64,000 bases of DNA from Lactifluus volemus (GCA_022376515.1 WTXI01000018.1:1-64000), one strand, 5' to 3'; counted from the first letter of the stretch, positions 10,200 through 23,274 are shown. Notes: generated by a model from the letters alone, not told the origin. Numbers and translations are program-made.

Positions 10200-13135
10200 T
10201 TGAGAGCCTGGGGAACGAATCGTTAATCAAAGAGTATATTTGCTCTTGTTCATACATTAGCGTCTAAGGATCCCATGGTCACTGCCACTTCTGGCCAGGG
10301 CAAGATAGAATTCTTTGTTTGCGTACTATAAGGTCCTATGTACGTACTACAACTGAGAGGGGATGGAATTATGGTGTAGGCACTACCTACTGCGCTGAAT
10401 TTTAGCCAATAGAGGCAAAGTCGCAGGTGTAGCAGTTTAGAACGTCACACCGCGAGCGTGAGAGGGAAATTACCATGACACGACGATCATCATAACATTT
10501 ATAGTGATTACCGCGGCGCTTGGACTGCCAGTGGCCGGCTCATGAGTACGCCATTGGCCAGACGGTAAATTCAGCCTGACAGTGTTGGAATATGAGCCCG
10601 GGTTATGCCTTTCGAGAGAGTTAGAGAGAGGACTGTAACCAGTTAAAGATAAGCTAAAAAAGGTCGTGAAACCGTCCATGATAAGCAGTAATAAGTACTG
10701 TGTAGTAGCCAGTACCTTTCTTTCAAGGTTTTCTGTACTAGCGGTCGAAATTCGTCAGTTTTCAAATACTGTTACTAGTCACGAGGAGCACACCGATCTT
10801 GCTCCGCCCAATGGCAGCGAGGCCGGTTGCGCGCCGTTCCGCCACCCACTCCGACTGCGGTGTAACGTCGTCGCTCACGGCCTGCGGTAGAGGTTCGATC
10901 GCCTACTCCCAGGTCACGAGTGTGCTCTGCAGAGAACCGCCTTGGCTTGTGCGCGATTTACGTGCTCGATAGTGTGATTTTCGATCGCTGTTGTGTTGCG
11001 AATGCTGTCTGTTCGGTTTCAGAGAGTTGTTGCCAGAATGGAAAGACGTGGCTTTGATCGGTTGCGATATAGTAGCGCGCACAGAGAGCGTCGGTGGACA
11101 TGATTGAAAAAGTACTGTACCGGTGCTGGATCTGGATTTATGGATGATCCTCACCTGCCGGAGAACGCCGGATTCTCAGATCTCAGCGCTTAATCCGCGC
11201 CGCGTTAGCCGCTGAACCCGGCTCACCGCCAACACAGCCATTCTTTTACCATCTTGTCAAACCGCCCGTAAACTCTTCGCGATGGCATCTAGTGTCACCA
11301 ACCTCTTATGCCAATGTAGTGCCGTACCATCTGTATGCCGAATCAATCAATTTACACGAGGCGGCGCCTGCCGGTGATCATCAACCTGATCAGCCAATGA
11401 CCGAGATCGCTACGCGAGGAGAAACGCAAAGCCGCGATCGATGGTTTCGTCAAGTTTAGTTACCAGGTCAAGCCCAATGCGTCCCCACAAGCTCCTGCCT
11501 TTTCAACCAGGTGGTTCAACTAATTACGATGCCCAACGAAACACATGATCGATCAAGTTCATCCTTTTCCGAGTCGACACCGCGCTCAAAATTTGCACTG
11601 GTCGATGACATGCTTGTAAGTCGGCCGTCTCCTACAAGTAGTATCTCCAAATCCGGCCCAACTCCACGTGCCGCTGAGGGGCGTGCCCTGCCACTCGAGT
11701 CATGGTGTCGCGTCAAGAACGGTTCCTTTTTTCTTACGTCAGCGGTCTAGTTACATGCCAGTGGTCGCTCTGCGCCCGTTTCCTGCTCCTCGCCCCGCGT
11801 GTCCTCTATCCCCCTGTCCACCGCTGGCCTCTCAAATATCTCCACTGAAGCTTTAGCATAATCACTACAGGGTAATTGTCGTATCGTGATTTTCTGCACT
11901 GCCGCGCATGTAGATGCCTCTATTGACAGTGGCTGGGAAGTGGCGGGTAAGTGGTGCCGATACCGTGATCCTCATTTTATCTGGAAGTGGGAGAAAATGC
12001 CGCACCATTTACATTCTTTATCCAGTCATCAGCCAGGAAGCCTACTATGCTATTGTACACGGGCGAATACAGACTCTTTTACCAACAAAGACAGTACAAT
12101 TTGGTCTACCAGGCTCACGATTATTCCATATCGAGCACGATCATCACCTTGACCTTACCAGAACGGCGGCTATCAGGATTCTGAAGGTATCGATTAACAA
12201 GCTGGATAAGCTCTTCCCCCACAGACATTCCAGGGGGTACTGCGCCTGGGATTCCTTGAGAGGGGAGTGTTATGTTGGATGGAGGTGCATGACCGCCGGT
12301 ATTACTATTTAGTGTATCCTGCGACTATAGACCCAGTCAGATGGACCATGAAGGTGCCACGGAGAGGGAGAACAAGCACGTACATGGGCATAATACTCTG
12401 GCCGAAGCGGACTAGGACAGACGGGGAGATCAAAGATGTGTTGAGCAGTCCCAGAAGATGGACCGTTGTGAGCAACACTCGGCCAGTGGTTGCCTTGGTT
12501 TGCGTACTGTGGCTGTTCCAAAAAGAGCTACCATCAGCAATGAATGAATGAAGGCAGATAGGTGTGCCATGGCTTACTGAAACCTGGAATGAAGGGCCAT
12601 CATACCCTATATTGGTAGTGTATTGGGATGGCAATTCAAAGCTTGGGTGGTTCGTTGTGGTGTAGGGACCAATGGCAGTTGCATCTGGTACACAATCGTA
12701 TGACAACCGTCCATGGTCAAAACAGCAGACATGAGGAGGGGCCTAGAGATATACGATGATGAGTGGCTAAGACAAGAGGCTGGAATGTGAAGGGCTGACC
12801 TCCGCGTCGGTGCTCTGTACAGGAGTATATCGACAAGGAGGGGTACTGAGAGTGTGTGAATCACGTTGCATCTAGTATGCTCGAGTTACAAAGTCAAGGG
12901 GTCGTTGCAGAGAGATGATTGCGTTGAGGTGGGTCATCACAAGAGTAAGAAGGCCCCAGTTTATAAGGGGAGGCAAGGACACAAACGCCGAGTCAAATTG
13001 AATGCGCGTACATACTAAACACGGTGACCCCAGATAGCATTCAGTTACGCCACGTCCATACGTGGATAAGAGATGAGATAAAAACCTCGCCTGTCTGATC
13101 ATGAGGGCTGAGAGAAAAAGAGGTGAGATATGGAA
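10060..13135 (+). repeat. Direct repeat A, copy 1
   Basis: Collinear with 20,385-23,275 over about 3 kb and, from 11,085 on, with 16,995-19,130. Shared landmarks include GAACGTCACACCGCGAGCGTGA (10,440), GAGAGCGTCGGTGGACATGA (11,085) and GGCTGGGAAGTGGCG (11,932). The unit also contains a + strand stretch, 11,280-11,750, seen in all three copies. It carries short open segments (MPNETHDRSSSSF, ISKSGPTPRAA) and may be a decayed gene; I cannot name it. The minus-strand family gene occupies its right part. Confidence 0.75.
12121..12871 (-). CDS. RSGKVKV-family protein, minus copy R1
   Basis: Function unknown. Read from 12,871 down, the gene starts ATG in the conserved ATGCAACGTGA context (MQRDSHTLSTPPCRY). 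Four exons follow the family pattern, with GTCAGC, GTAAGC and GTACGT donors. Exon 3 reads EQPQYANQGNHWPSVAHNGP. Exon 4 runs through NTGGHAPPSNITLPSQGIPG and GEELIQLVNRYLQNPDSRRS to GKVKVMIVLDMEstop. The C-terminus is shorter than in the plus-strand copies (LDME instead of LELDDVE). The further-upstream ATG of copies 1 and 3 is ACG here, which supports the start chosen. The acceptor of exon 3 differs from its sisters because a short CCAAAGGGG segment is absent. Confidence 0.6.
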
Positions 13136-13369
13136 AAGGTGTAAATGATTAAAACAACGTCAGAGAACAGCCTCGTGTCACTTCATTCCGTAAAGAAAGC
13201 GAGTTGAAGCGCGCTTATCAATGGTGAGATATCTCGATCGCGACGAGCGTAGACAGTTGCCTTATTTAGAAGAACCGGAAAACCGGCCCGTCACTCCTGA
13301 GACTCAAGGGGTTGATTCAGGAATTGAAGTGAAGATCCCCCCACCTTTACTGGTCGAACCCCTCTTACT

Positions 13370-14000
13370 ATCTTCTTTCTCTCTGTACCAATCCCATAGT
13401 TCGGGGTCCGCGTCTTTGTCATGTTGCGGTATACAAACACAGATTACAGAAAAAAAAAAGATTCCCCCATGGAACCTCAGCAGCTGGGTGAAAGGCTCAC
13501 CCTTGACGCCAAGGTCCGACACGGGGAAGAACGCAAAACCCACGCAGCCGCCCTCAAAGCCGATGCCTTCTCCACCTCCCCTCTAAACTAACAATTTTTT
13601 GTCGTGGCGCCATCACTACGCAGACAGAGACGACGACGCGCCAGTCGGCATCGCTGCAGCGGTGGCCTACACCGAAGGTAAAGAAGCCCGCCACACCGAA
13701 CGACAGCTGGGCAAAACGGTCTCCCTTTTCGACGTTGACCTAGCTGCCCTCGACACGGACATCTCCCTTGCCCAGACCATCCTATCATATTCCCCTGCGA
13801 CCCACGTCCTCATCCTGTCCACAAACGCGTCAGCGCTAAATGCAATCCTCATGCCAGGGCAAAGTACTCCCAGAGCCTCAGGTATATGCAGTGGTGTAAC
13901 TGACTGGCACTTTGGGGGCACTCTCCAATCTGACCCAACTGTCATCGGTGCTATGCGCCCTTTGGCCGCAACAATAACCTGGTTCATGGTCGCATAATCA
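13370..14000 (+). mobile_element. Non-LTR retrotransposon remnant (3' tail and RNase H piece)
   Basis: Positions 13,370-13,460 match the tail at 24,280-24,385: TCCGCGTCTTTGTCAT, then TGTTGCGG.ATACAAA, then a short A run. Positions 13,599-13,990 are open and read like a LINE-type RNase H domain (GIAAAVAYTEGKEARHTERQ; FDVDLAALDTDISLAQ; THVLILSTNASALNAI). In that family the conserved acidic residues are the E of the HTE motif region, the D in the FD.DL.AL motif and the D of YSDN. Here the last reads STNAS, so a catalytic Asp is lost. No reverse transcriptase remains. This is a decayed element. Confidence 0.6.
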
Positions 14001-16220
14001 TTGAGCCTAGAGCATCGCCCCTGTAACACTCAGACACCTCATCAACATCGCAGAAAATGACATGCGCGCGGCGGTTGTATTTGCGGTTGTGAAAGGCGCT
14101 CAATGACTCGACGACGATGAGCGGGTCCTCAGTTTCTTCGTATGTCGCCTCGAGCACATTGATGGCATGCTCAGTGCGATCAATGGCGAGCTCAACACGG
14201 CCTATGCGCAGGCAGTCTCGCAGACGAGCGAGCGCGAATAGATGGAGAGCGGATGCGTCCGAGTCATCTGTGTTGTTTGAGATATCTATCGAGTGCGAAG
14301 AATGGCCGGGATGATGTCGGTTGGAGACGAGCGGGCGGTGTTGAGGTAGAGAACCTCAATGTCGGATATAGGCAAAATCTCCCACGATTTATCCACGGGA
14401 TTGAAACGCGGGATTGGAAACCTCAACAACCTCCACTCAGCTGAAGAAATCATGTCCTCCCAAGAGAGCGTCCGCACCCACAATAGAAGAGATTAAAGCA
14501 ATAGTTAATTACTTGGACAGTTCAAAGCTAGAAGGCTTTGATCGTGCTCAAAGTGTATTTGATACGGTAGCAGTACCTACGTGCAACCATTCCGGTCCGT
14601 CCTGCCACGATTTGATAGACCAGGGCTGCTGGGCCCGCCTTGTACAAGTCTAAAAGGGCAACGCGTGTGACCTCGGCGAAGGCACGCTGCTTCTCACGTC
14701 GCTTCGCATCAGATCATTCGCGATGAGAAGTCAAAATGCACGTCGACGGTAGCATGCCAGCTACGTACAGCACAATGAGCGAAATAACTTCCTCGAGAAC
14801 GAGAAGAATCGCAATGAACGGTACAAGCCTTTGGGTTGTGGAGGATGAGAAGGTGGATGGTAAACGAAAAGGGGAGAGGGAGTACCTTGCAAGGTCATTC
14901 TTATTGGTTCAAATAAACCGAGATTCCCAGCGGGACAGACGTTGTCCTCCTGCCCTTACTTGGATCTCCTTGGCCTGCATGCGATGTGTGATAATTAACG
15001 TGAGACCTCTGAAGTAGAATTTCTAATGAGAAAATGTTAGCGCCGATTCCACGCCGAACGGTCCAACGCACAAAAAGTTCCTTGGCTTGGTGCCAAAGCC
15101 CTCGCAAGTTTGCCAGCATCTGGTGGTGGGAAAACAAGGATTCCGTGAGTGTATGCATATTTCATGTCTGCTTTCATCGTCTCGGATATTGTCTCGAATG
15201 ATTTAGTGGTGGATGACGTAGACTGAAATTGTGGGGAGGTGTTGGTGGTCGGCAATTCCCTCAATTTTGGAGAGTGTGGATGAGAGGACGCTATTAGGCA
15301 GTTTCACGGGGCCTGGACTCAGTTTAGCTTTGTGTTTGGGAGATATGGGTGGTATCGTGTGAGTGGTGGAAGCATCTTTGGGCGTTGTAGTGATGGAAGG
15401 GGGAGTATGTAACTCACGTGATGTTCCTTGACTTGATCCTCACGTCTACTAAAGGCAACCTCTACGTAATTCGTCTATCGTCAAAGTCGCATCCTTTATC
15501 TCGCCTCCTCCACCAGAAGTTCGGGTATACCTCCGGGACTTTGCATCCGCTGCCAATAGTTCGGCAAATGAAAACTCATGCGGAAGCGTACTTGCGGGTC
15601 AAGAAAGCGATGCAGATAAGTTTGGGACATCTGCGTTTGGCTCGGAACCGGTCAATACGGCAAAGGACGTGAACCTAACATCCTTCGCGCGTCGAATTTG
15701 TCTGATTCTACCCCACGGGGTGCGTTGTCGGGCCCCACTTCACCTATCTGCTCAACGCTCATCTCTTTAGCAGATAACTTCTGGCCAATTATAACCACTA
15801 ACATCGCTTCCCCCAACTCTTTAAATCTTTCGCGGGAACGAGTTTACAAAACTATCCGTTCTTTTGGCCAAGCTGCACAACAATGCTTCCTTCCGGCTCA
15901 TGAACAGCAACTCGGGGGGTTCCGCTGTATATTTTCTCGTCCGTCGTCTGGCAGAAGGGAATCTTTCTGGCTGAGTGGCCTTGGTCGGTACTGGCGTCAC
16001 GCTTGAATAGGATCTCCAGCATCCTCGTTTAGTGACTCACGTGCCAGTGCGTACCCACGTTAGCTCTATCTCCCCCATGGGAGCAGAGCATTGTGATATT
16101 CTTATTAACTATACTCAGCACTGTACTCCGAGTCATACGATCACCCTCGCATGCCGTTTCTTGAAGTTTCAAACTTGCTTCCTTCATACCGCAACCAGTT
16201 CGGCTTTGCATAGAGTTCTC
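13860..16220 (+). repeat. Direct repeat B, copy 1
   Basis: Collinear with 25,860-28,170 over about 2.3 kb at high similarity with small indels. Both copies contain minus-strand open segments that look as if they derive from a real gene. These are ILPISDIEVLYLNTARSSP (about 14,310-14,380), FALARLRDCLRIGRVELAID (about 14,180-14,240, intact only here), EDPLIVVESLSAFHNRKY (about 14,080-14,140) and MKADMKYAYTHGILVFPPPD (about 15,110-15,170). They sit in separate frames and need splicing or repair. I do not recognise the family. Confidence 0.7.
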
Positions 16221-16994
16221 CCATCGCTTCCTTCACTACCCGGATGAGTCTCCGTCCAGGCTGTGCCCTTTCCCATGCCCCCCTTCCATATTCTCCCTTG
16301 GCGTTCCCCCCTTGTCACCACTCAGCTCCCAGAACATGCCGCCTCCGAGACCCTCTCGCGCGATATACTCGCCCTTCAGTGTCCGTCACAGAGAATGTGG
16401 GAGAGCGCGGTAGTCATGCACACCTGACTCCCAGCTTCCCAGGCCAAGACCCGAAAAGGCGAGCCTGGTCAGTCTGGTCAGTCGGTGTTGAGGAACGAAA
16501 AGCCATAGAGTGGCACGCCAAGGATAATCTTATGGCGTAGAACTTTACCTTCATGTTTGCTAATCACAGTTTTAGGCCCCGGAGTCTGGTATATTTCCGA
16601 AGGTCGGATGACTCATAAGGGAAAGGCGGCCGTAGTTGACAACGCCTTTGCCAACTTCAAATTGCCCAAGGGTAGCGGCTCGAACACCCTGGTACGCTCA
16701 AGGGTTCAAAGCCCTGCGGCATCCGCTTCTGCCACACAGGGGGCAGAAGATAATGGCGCACCTTCAGTGCCTGGGATGAAAAAGACGAGTTCATGCGAAC
16801 CCGTGTTGGTTCGATTTCCAGGACTCGGAGTGCCGTGAAGTTCAATGATAATATCAAGGCTGTCACAGTACTAGTATCTTGAAGCCCGTTGCAACTGATA
16901 GCTTACTGACTAGTACTCAAGCTAGTACTGACCCCTTGCAGGCCGAACAAAGCCAATTATTAATAAACAGATTGGGATGTGCACGCGCCAGTGA
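16221..16994. other. Intergenic, no gene seen
   Basis: Between repeat B copy 1 and repeat A copy 2. The ORFs here (up to 98 codons) show no motif, no family resemblance and no splice-consistent extension. I see nothing else in it. Confidence 0.5.
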
Positions 16995-19130
16995 GTGTTA
17001 GCGTCGGTGGACATGATTGAATAAGTACTACGGATGCTGGATGATCCTCACCGACCGGAGAACGCCGGTTTCTCAGATCTCAGCGCTTAATCCGCGCCGC
17101 GTTAGCCGGCCCGCCAACTTGACCCACAGCTATTCTTTGACCATCTTGTCCAACCGCCGTCCGTAAACCTTTCTTTTCCAGATGGCCTATAGTGTCACCA
17201 ACCTCTTATTCAAGTGTAGTACTGTACCCTCTGTATGCCGAATCAATCAATTTTACACGAGGCGGCGCCTGTCAGTGATCGTCGACCAGATCAGTCAATG
17301 ACTGAGATAGCTGAGCGAGGAGAAATGCAAAGCCGCGGTCGATGGTTTCGTTCAAGTTCAGTTACCAGGTCAAGCCCAATGCGTCCCCACAAGCTCATTC
17401 CTTTTCAACCAGGTGGCTCAACTAATTACGATGCCCAACGAAACACATGATCGATCAAGTTCATCCTTTTCCGAGTCGACACCGCGCTCAAATTTGCACT
17501 GGTCGATGACATGCTTGTAAGTCGGCCGTCTCCTACAAGTAGTATCTCCAAATCCGGCCAAACTCCACGTGCCGCTGGAGGGGCGTCCCCTGCCACTCGA
17601 GTCGTGGTTGTCGTGTGAAGAACGGTTCCTTTTTCCTGACGTCAGCGGTCTAGTTACATGCTCTGTCGCACTGCGCCCGTTTCCTGCTCCTCGCCCCGCC
17701 TGACCTCTATCCCCCATTCCACCGCTGGCCTCTCAAATACCTCCTAATCACCACAGGGTAATTGTCGTATCGTGATTTTCTGCACTGTTGCGCATGTAGA
17801 TGCGCGAGTTTGCCTCTATTGACAGTGGCTGGGAAGTGGCGCGTAAGTGGTGCCGATACAGTGATCCTCATTCCTTGCAAAATTGTACATATACCCTTAT
17901 TTATTGTGTGGAAAAAATTCTCGTGACGTCAATCTATATTGTTTTATCTGGAAGTGAGAGCAAATGTCGCACCATATACATTCTTTATCCAGTCATCAGC
18001 CAGGAGGCCAGAGATCCATATGCTATCGTACAAGGGCGAATACAGACTCTTTTACCAACAAAGACAGTACAATTTGGCCCACCAGGCTCACGATTATTCT
18101 ACATCGAACACGATCATCACCTTGACCTTACCAGAGCGGCGGATGTCAGGATTCTGAAGGTATCGATTAACAAGTTCGATAAGCTCTTCCCCCACAGATA
18201 TTCCAGGGGGTACTGGACCGGGAATTTCTTGAGAGTGGGGTGTTACGTTGGAGAGTGGAGGTCCATGATCGCCGGTATTCCTATTTTGTGTATCCTGCGA
18301 CTACAAACCCAGTCAGATGGACCATGAATGCGCTACGGAGAGGGAGAGCAAGCACGTACATGGGCTGGCGGAACATAATACTCTGGCCGAAGCGGGCTAG
18401 GGCAGATGGGGAGATCGAAGATGTGTTGAGCAGTCCCAAAAGTGGGGCCATTGTGAGCGACACTCTGCCAGTGGTTGCCTTGATTTCCATACTGTGGTTG
18501 TCCCCAAAACCCCTTTGGAGGAGCTGCCGTCAGCAAGGAAGGAATGAAGTCAGATAAATGGGCGATGGCTTACTGAAACCTGGGACGAAGGGCCATCATA
18601 CCCTATATTGGTAGTGTATTGGGATGGATATCCAAAGCTTGGGTGGTTCATTGAGGTGTAGGGACCAATGGCAGTTGCATCCGGTACATGCTCATATGAT
18701 GAGAGTCCATGAACAAAACCGCGGAGATGAGGAGGGGTCTAAAGATATTCGATGATGAGTGGCTAAGACACGAGGCTGGAAATATGGAGAGCTAACCTCC
18801 GAGTCGGTGGTCTGTGCAGGAGTATATTGACAAGGAGAGGTACTGAGGGTGTGTGATTCACGTTGCATCTAGTACGCTTGATTTACACAGACAAGGGTTT
18901 TCGCAGAGAGATGATTGCGTTGAGTTGGGTCATCACAAGAGTAAGAAGGCTCCATTTTATAAGGGGAGACCAGGACACAAACGCTGAGTCAAATTAAATG
19001 CGCGTACATATTGCACACGGTGACCCCAGATGGCATTCAGTTGCGCCACGTCCATTCGTGGATAAGAGGTGAAAATATAACCTCGCCTGTCTGATCATGA
19101 GGGCTGAGATCTGAGAGAAAAAGACTCGAG
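16995..19130 (+). repeat. Direct repeat A, copy 2
   Basis: Collinear with 11,085-13,135 and 21,300-23,275, but it lacks the left kilobase that those two share. It contains the minus-strand RSGKVKV gene at 18,094-18,868. It shares with copy 3 an extra 60-70 bp segment near 17,875-17,945 (GCAAAATTGTACATATACC) that is missing in copy 1, so copies 2 and 3 are the closer pair. Confidence 0.75.
18094..18868 (-). CDS. RSGKVKV-family protein, minus copy R2
   Basis: Function unknown. From 18,868 down: start in the ATGCAACGTGA context, donor GTTAGC after exon 1, GTAAGC after exon 2 and GTACGT after exon 3. Exon 3 reads GFWGQPQYGNQGNHWQSVA and FGTAQHIFDLPICPSPL. The last exon contains the RRSGKVKV-type block and ends in an FDVE-type terminus. 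It is nearly identical to copy R3 at 22,241-23,014, which points to recent duplication of the whole unit. The further-upstream Met codon is ACG here, as in R1. Confidence 0.6.
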
Positions 19131-19319
19131 ACATGGAAAATATACACACGCTGGAAACAACGTTGAGGTAACGCCTCATGTCCGATCAAATTCTCAATCT
19201 CGATCCGTGTACGGGACGTAACAATTGCCTTATTTAGAATAAATGGAGCATCCGCACTAGTACTGTAGTGTTGCCAGTGATTCCGTAGTCTGCCGGTTCC
19301 GTCTAAAATAGGCAATAAT

Positions 19320-20380
19320 ATCCACAATTGCACAGATCGAGATACCTCCCCCCATCTCTGCTATCTCTGCCTACCTTTCCCATGTTTCGGTACCCTCATG
19401 CAGAAAACATTCGGCATGCCCTCCCTCAGCCGTATGTCACTGTCCGTTCAAGTTTCCTATCATTCATTCCCATATGGCAATACACTCCCTACCCTCTAAG
19501 CCTCACTTCAGTCCCCAATTCTTCGTTATCCAACCCAATTAATCAGTGTCCCGCGTGCTCGGTTGTGAACGCAAGCGTCATTCGAGCGATGAAGCATGAT
19601 GACTTCTCCCTTCTTAATGCCCCTACGGCATATAACCAGGCGTAAGTTCCGGATTCTCTTCAAAACTTTTGGCCTGCATTCTCACTCAGTTATAACAGTC
19701 GCCGCGAGGAAATTCGTCATCCATGTATCTACTCAGAGCAGAGGCGCCATGATGCGTGATGAGCTCAGGGATGGCTACCGCTGTCTCAAGCATGCTTTCC
19801 CCAGCTCCAACCAGAAGTCGTGCAAGGCTTCTCCTGGATCGTGCCCACAACTCCGGGCGAGGCTTCAACACGCAGAGAATGAAACTACCGTCTTCACCAG
19901 TGCGTTTGCTTCTCAACCGGGTATCCTGACTAAGACTGATGTCTTTGCGAAGGATCAACGAGGCTTTGATCCTGGGCACACCCAGCAGCAACGATTTTCT
20001 GATCCCCCAACCTTCTATCACTCCTTCCCATGCTCCCCTTTTTTACACATGGACTCTGCTGCCTTCCATAGTTTGTTTTCTGCACTGTTCCTTCCCATCC
20101 CATCACCACTACTATCTCCTCCATTGGCGATTCATGGTCGAGAGAGACCCGACTGAGTGTGCTTAGTAATGCAGTTCCCTCCTTCCATCCAGGGGTTGTC
20201 AAATTCCCATGGCCGGTTTGTGGGTTCCGCGCTTCGCATTTTTCCTACCCCGAAAGATGTTAGCCATCAGTTCCGACAGAGTCAATCCAAAGGATGCGAC
20301 GACAGGCCTTAGGAAGGCAAACACTTTTGATCTGTTTGATGGCAAGACAGGAGGGTGGGGCGCGCGTGTCGATTTCCGGC
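19320..20380 (+). repeat. Dispersed repeat C, copy 1
   Basis: Collinear with about 24,390-25,540 and partly with 430-1000. Landmarks are CCCTCCCTCAGCC.TATGTC (19,420), GTTATAACAGTCGCCGCGAG (19,690), ACTCAGAGCAGAGGCGCCAT (19,732) and CCGGGTATCCTGACTAA (19,918). A 186-codon ORF (19,596-20,156) crosses it but is interrupted in the other copies and has no motif, so I do not call it a gene. Confidence 0.65.
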
Positions 20381-20384
20381 CCGG

Positions 20385-20515
20385 AACCCTCCGAAACGTC
20401 CGTGGGGAAGGGTCCGGACGAAGGGTCCGGACAGTTGATAATCAGTACTTTCACAATCCTAATAGCCGCCGCTCTGGTAAGGTCAAGGTGACAATCGTGA
20501 GATGACGTGGAGTAG
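20385..20515 (+). pseudogene. Last-exon fragment of the RSGKVKV family
   Basis: The stretch corresponds to the end of copy 3 (10,070-10,199): a degraded GEEL region followed by CCGCCGCTCTGGTAAGGTCAAGG-type sequence encoding RRSGKVKV. It then has a deletion before the stop region. Exons 1-3 are absent. It is the left edge of repeat A copy 3, so the repeat boundary lies inside the gene. Confidence 0.7.
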
Positions 20516-22240
20516 TTGAGAGCCTGGGAACGAATCATTAGTCAAAGAGTTTATTCGTACATAGCGTCTATGGATCCTGCTGCCACTTCTGGCTAAGACA
20601 AGATAGCATTTTTTTTGCGTACTATAAGGTCCTATGTACTGTTGATCAAATTATTGTCTACTGCGCAGCGTTTTAGCCAATAGAGGCAAAGTCGCACATC
20701 TGTAGGTGTAGCAGTTCAGAACGTCACACCGCGAGCGTGAGGGGAAGTTACCACAACACGACGATCACCATGCCATCTATAATGATTACCGTGACGCTTG
20801 GGCTTCCAGTGACCGGCTCATGAGTACGCCATTGACCAAACGGTAAATACAGCCTGACAGAATTGGAATATGACCGGGTTGTGACTGTGCCTTTCGAGAG
20901 TCAGAGAGAGGACTGTAAGTAGTTAAAGATAAGCTAAAAAAGGTCGTGAAAGCGTCTATGATAAGCAGTAATAAGTACTGTATAGTAGTCATTTACCCTT
21001 CCTGCAAAGGGTTTCTGTACTAGCACGAGGAGCATACCGACCTCGAGCCGCCCGATGGCAGCGAGGCCCGTTGCGCGCCATTCCGACTGCGGCATAAAGT
21101 TGTCGCTCACGTCCTGCGGTAGAAGTTCGATCGCCTACTCCCAGGTCACGAGTGTACTCTGAAGGAGAGACCGCCTTGGTATGCTTTGCGATTTACGTGC
21201 TCGATATCGATCGCTGTTGTGTGGAGAATGCTGTCTGTCCGGTTTCAGAGCCGGAAGGTAAAGATGTGGCCTTGGCCGGTTGCATTGTAGCGCGCACGGA
21301 GAGCGTCGGTGGACATGAAAGTACGGGGGCTGGCTACATCATGATCTGTTTAACGGCCAGAGAACGCTGTTTCTCAAATCTCAGCGCTTAATCCGCGCGG
21401 CGTTAGCCGCTGAACCTGGCTCACCGCCAACACGGCTATTCATTTACCATCTTGTCAAATCGCCAAATACCGTCCCGTAAACCATTTTCTCTTCGTAATG
21501 GCCTCTAGTGTCACCAATATCTTATGCCAGTTGTAGTACTGTACCCTCTGTATGCCGAATCAATGAATTTACACGAGGCGGCGCTGCCGGTGATCGTCGA
21601 CCTGATCAGCCAATGACCGAGATCGCTACGCGTGAGGAGAAATGCAAAGCCGCGATCGATGGTTCAAGTTCAGTCACCATGTCAAGCCCAATGCGTCCCC
21701 CTTTTCATCCAGGCGACTCAACTAATTGCTATGCCCAACGAAAAACACGATCAATCAAGTTCGTCCCTTTCCAAGTCGATGTAGATGTCGCACTCAACTT
21801 TGCAGCACCGGCCGACGACATGCTTGTGAGCCAGCCGTCTCCTACAATCAGTATCTCCAAATCCGACCCAACTCCACGTGCCGCTGCTCGAGTATCCCCG
21901 TTCAAGCTTTAGCATAGTCACTACAGATGCCAGCGTAATTGTCGTATCGTGATGTTCTGCACGGCTGCACATGTAGATGCGCGAGTTTGCCTCTATTACC
22001 AGTGGCTGGGAAGTGGTGCGATCCTCATTGCAAAATTGTACATATACCCACATTTATTGTGCGGAAAATTTTCTCGTGAGATCCATCTATATTGTTTGTC
22101 TGGAAGTGGGAGAAAATATCGCACCATATACATTCTTTATCCAGTCATCAGCCAGGAAGCCAGAGATCCATATATGTTATCGTACACAGACTCTTTTACC
22201 AACAAAGACAGTAGTACAATTTGGTCCACCAGGCTCACAA

Positions 22241-23014
22241 TTATTCTACATCGAACACGATCATTACCTTAACCTTACCAGAGCGGCGGATGTCAGGATT
22301 CTGAAGGTATCGATTAACAAGTCGGATAAGCTCTTCCCCCACAGATATTTCAGGGGGCACTGGACCGGGAATTTCTTGAGAGTGGGGTGTTACGTTGGAA
22401 GGTGGAGGACCATGATCGCCGGTATTCCTATTTTGTGTATCCTGCGACTACAAACCCAGTCAGATGGACCATGAATGCGCTACGGAGAGGGAGAGCAAGC
22501 ACGTACATGGGCTGGCGGAACATAATACTCTGGCCGAAGCGGGCTAGGGCAGATGGGGAGATCGAAGATGTGTTGAGCAGTCCCAAAAGGTGGGCCATTG
22601 TGAGCGACACTCTGCCAGTGGTTGCCTTGATTTCCATACTGTGGTTGTTCCCAAAACCCCTTTGGAGGAGCTGCCGTCAGCAAGGAAAGGATGAAGTCAG
22701 ATAAATGGGCGATGGCTTACTGAAACCTGGGACGAAGGGCCATCATACCCTATATTGGTAGTGTATTGGGATGGATATCCAAAGCTTGGGTGGTTCATTG
22801 AGGTGTAGGGACCAATGGCAGTTGCATCCGGTACATGTTCGTATGATGAGAGTCCATGAACAAAACCGCGGAGATGAGGAGGGGTCTAAAGATATTCGAT
22901 GATGAGTAGCTAAGACAAGAGGCTGCAATGTGGAGGGCTGACCTCCGAGTCGGTGGTCTGTGCAGGAGTATATCGACAAGGAGGGGTACTGAGAGTGTGT
23001 GATTCACGTTGCAT
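22241..23014 (-). CDS. RSGKVKV-family protein, minus copy R3
   Basis: Function unknown. This is the best-resolved minus copy. Exons are 23,014-22,943, 22,885-22,721, 22,659-22,507 and 22,441-22,241, about 196 aa with frame kept at every GT-AG junction. Exon 2 carries DATAIGPYTSMNHPSFGYPS and NIGYDGPSSQVS. Exon 3 carries GFWEQPQYGNQGNHWQSVAH and RPEYYVPPAH. Exon 4 carries PEISVGEELIRLVNRYLQNP and DIRRSGKVKVMIVFDVE. No signal peptide or membrane helix is seen. The further-upstream Met of copies 1 and 3 is ACA here. It lies head-out to the decayed LINE at 23,275. Confidence 0.65.
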
Positions 23015-23274
23015 CTAGTACGCTTGATTTACACAGACAAGGGTTTTCACTGAGAGATGATTGTGTTGAGGTGGGTCATCACAAGAGTAAGAAGGCCCCA
23101 GTTTATAAGGGGAGGCCGGGACACAGACGCTGGGTCAAACTAAATGCGCATAGTGCCCACTTGTGGACCCCACTGGGGTATAGCATTCAGGAAAGGGGTT
23201 GCGCCACGTCCGTACGTGGATAACAAGTGAGATAAAAGCCTTGCTGTCCTATCAGGAGGGATGAAAGTAGAGAC

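Noticed and set aside
19596..20156. Plus-strand 186-codon ORF
   Set aside because: It spans dispersed repeat C, and the frame is broken in the other copies, so it is unlikely to be a conserved gene.
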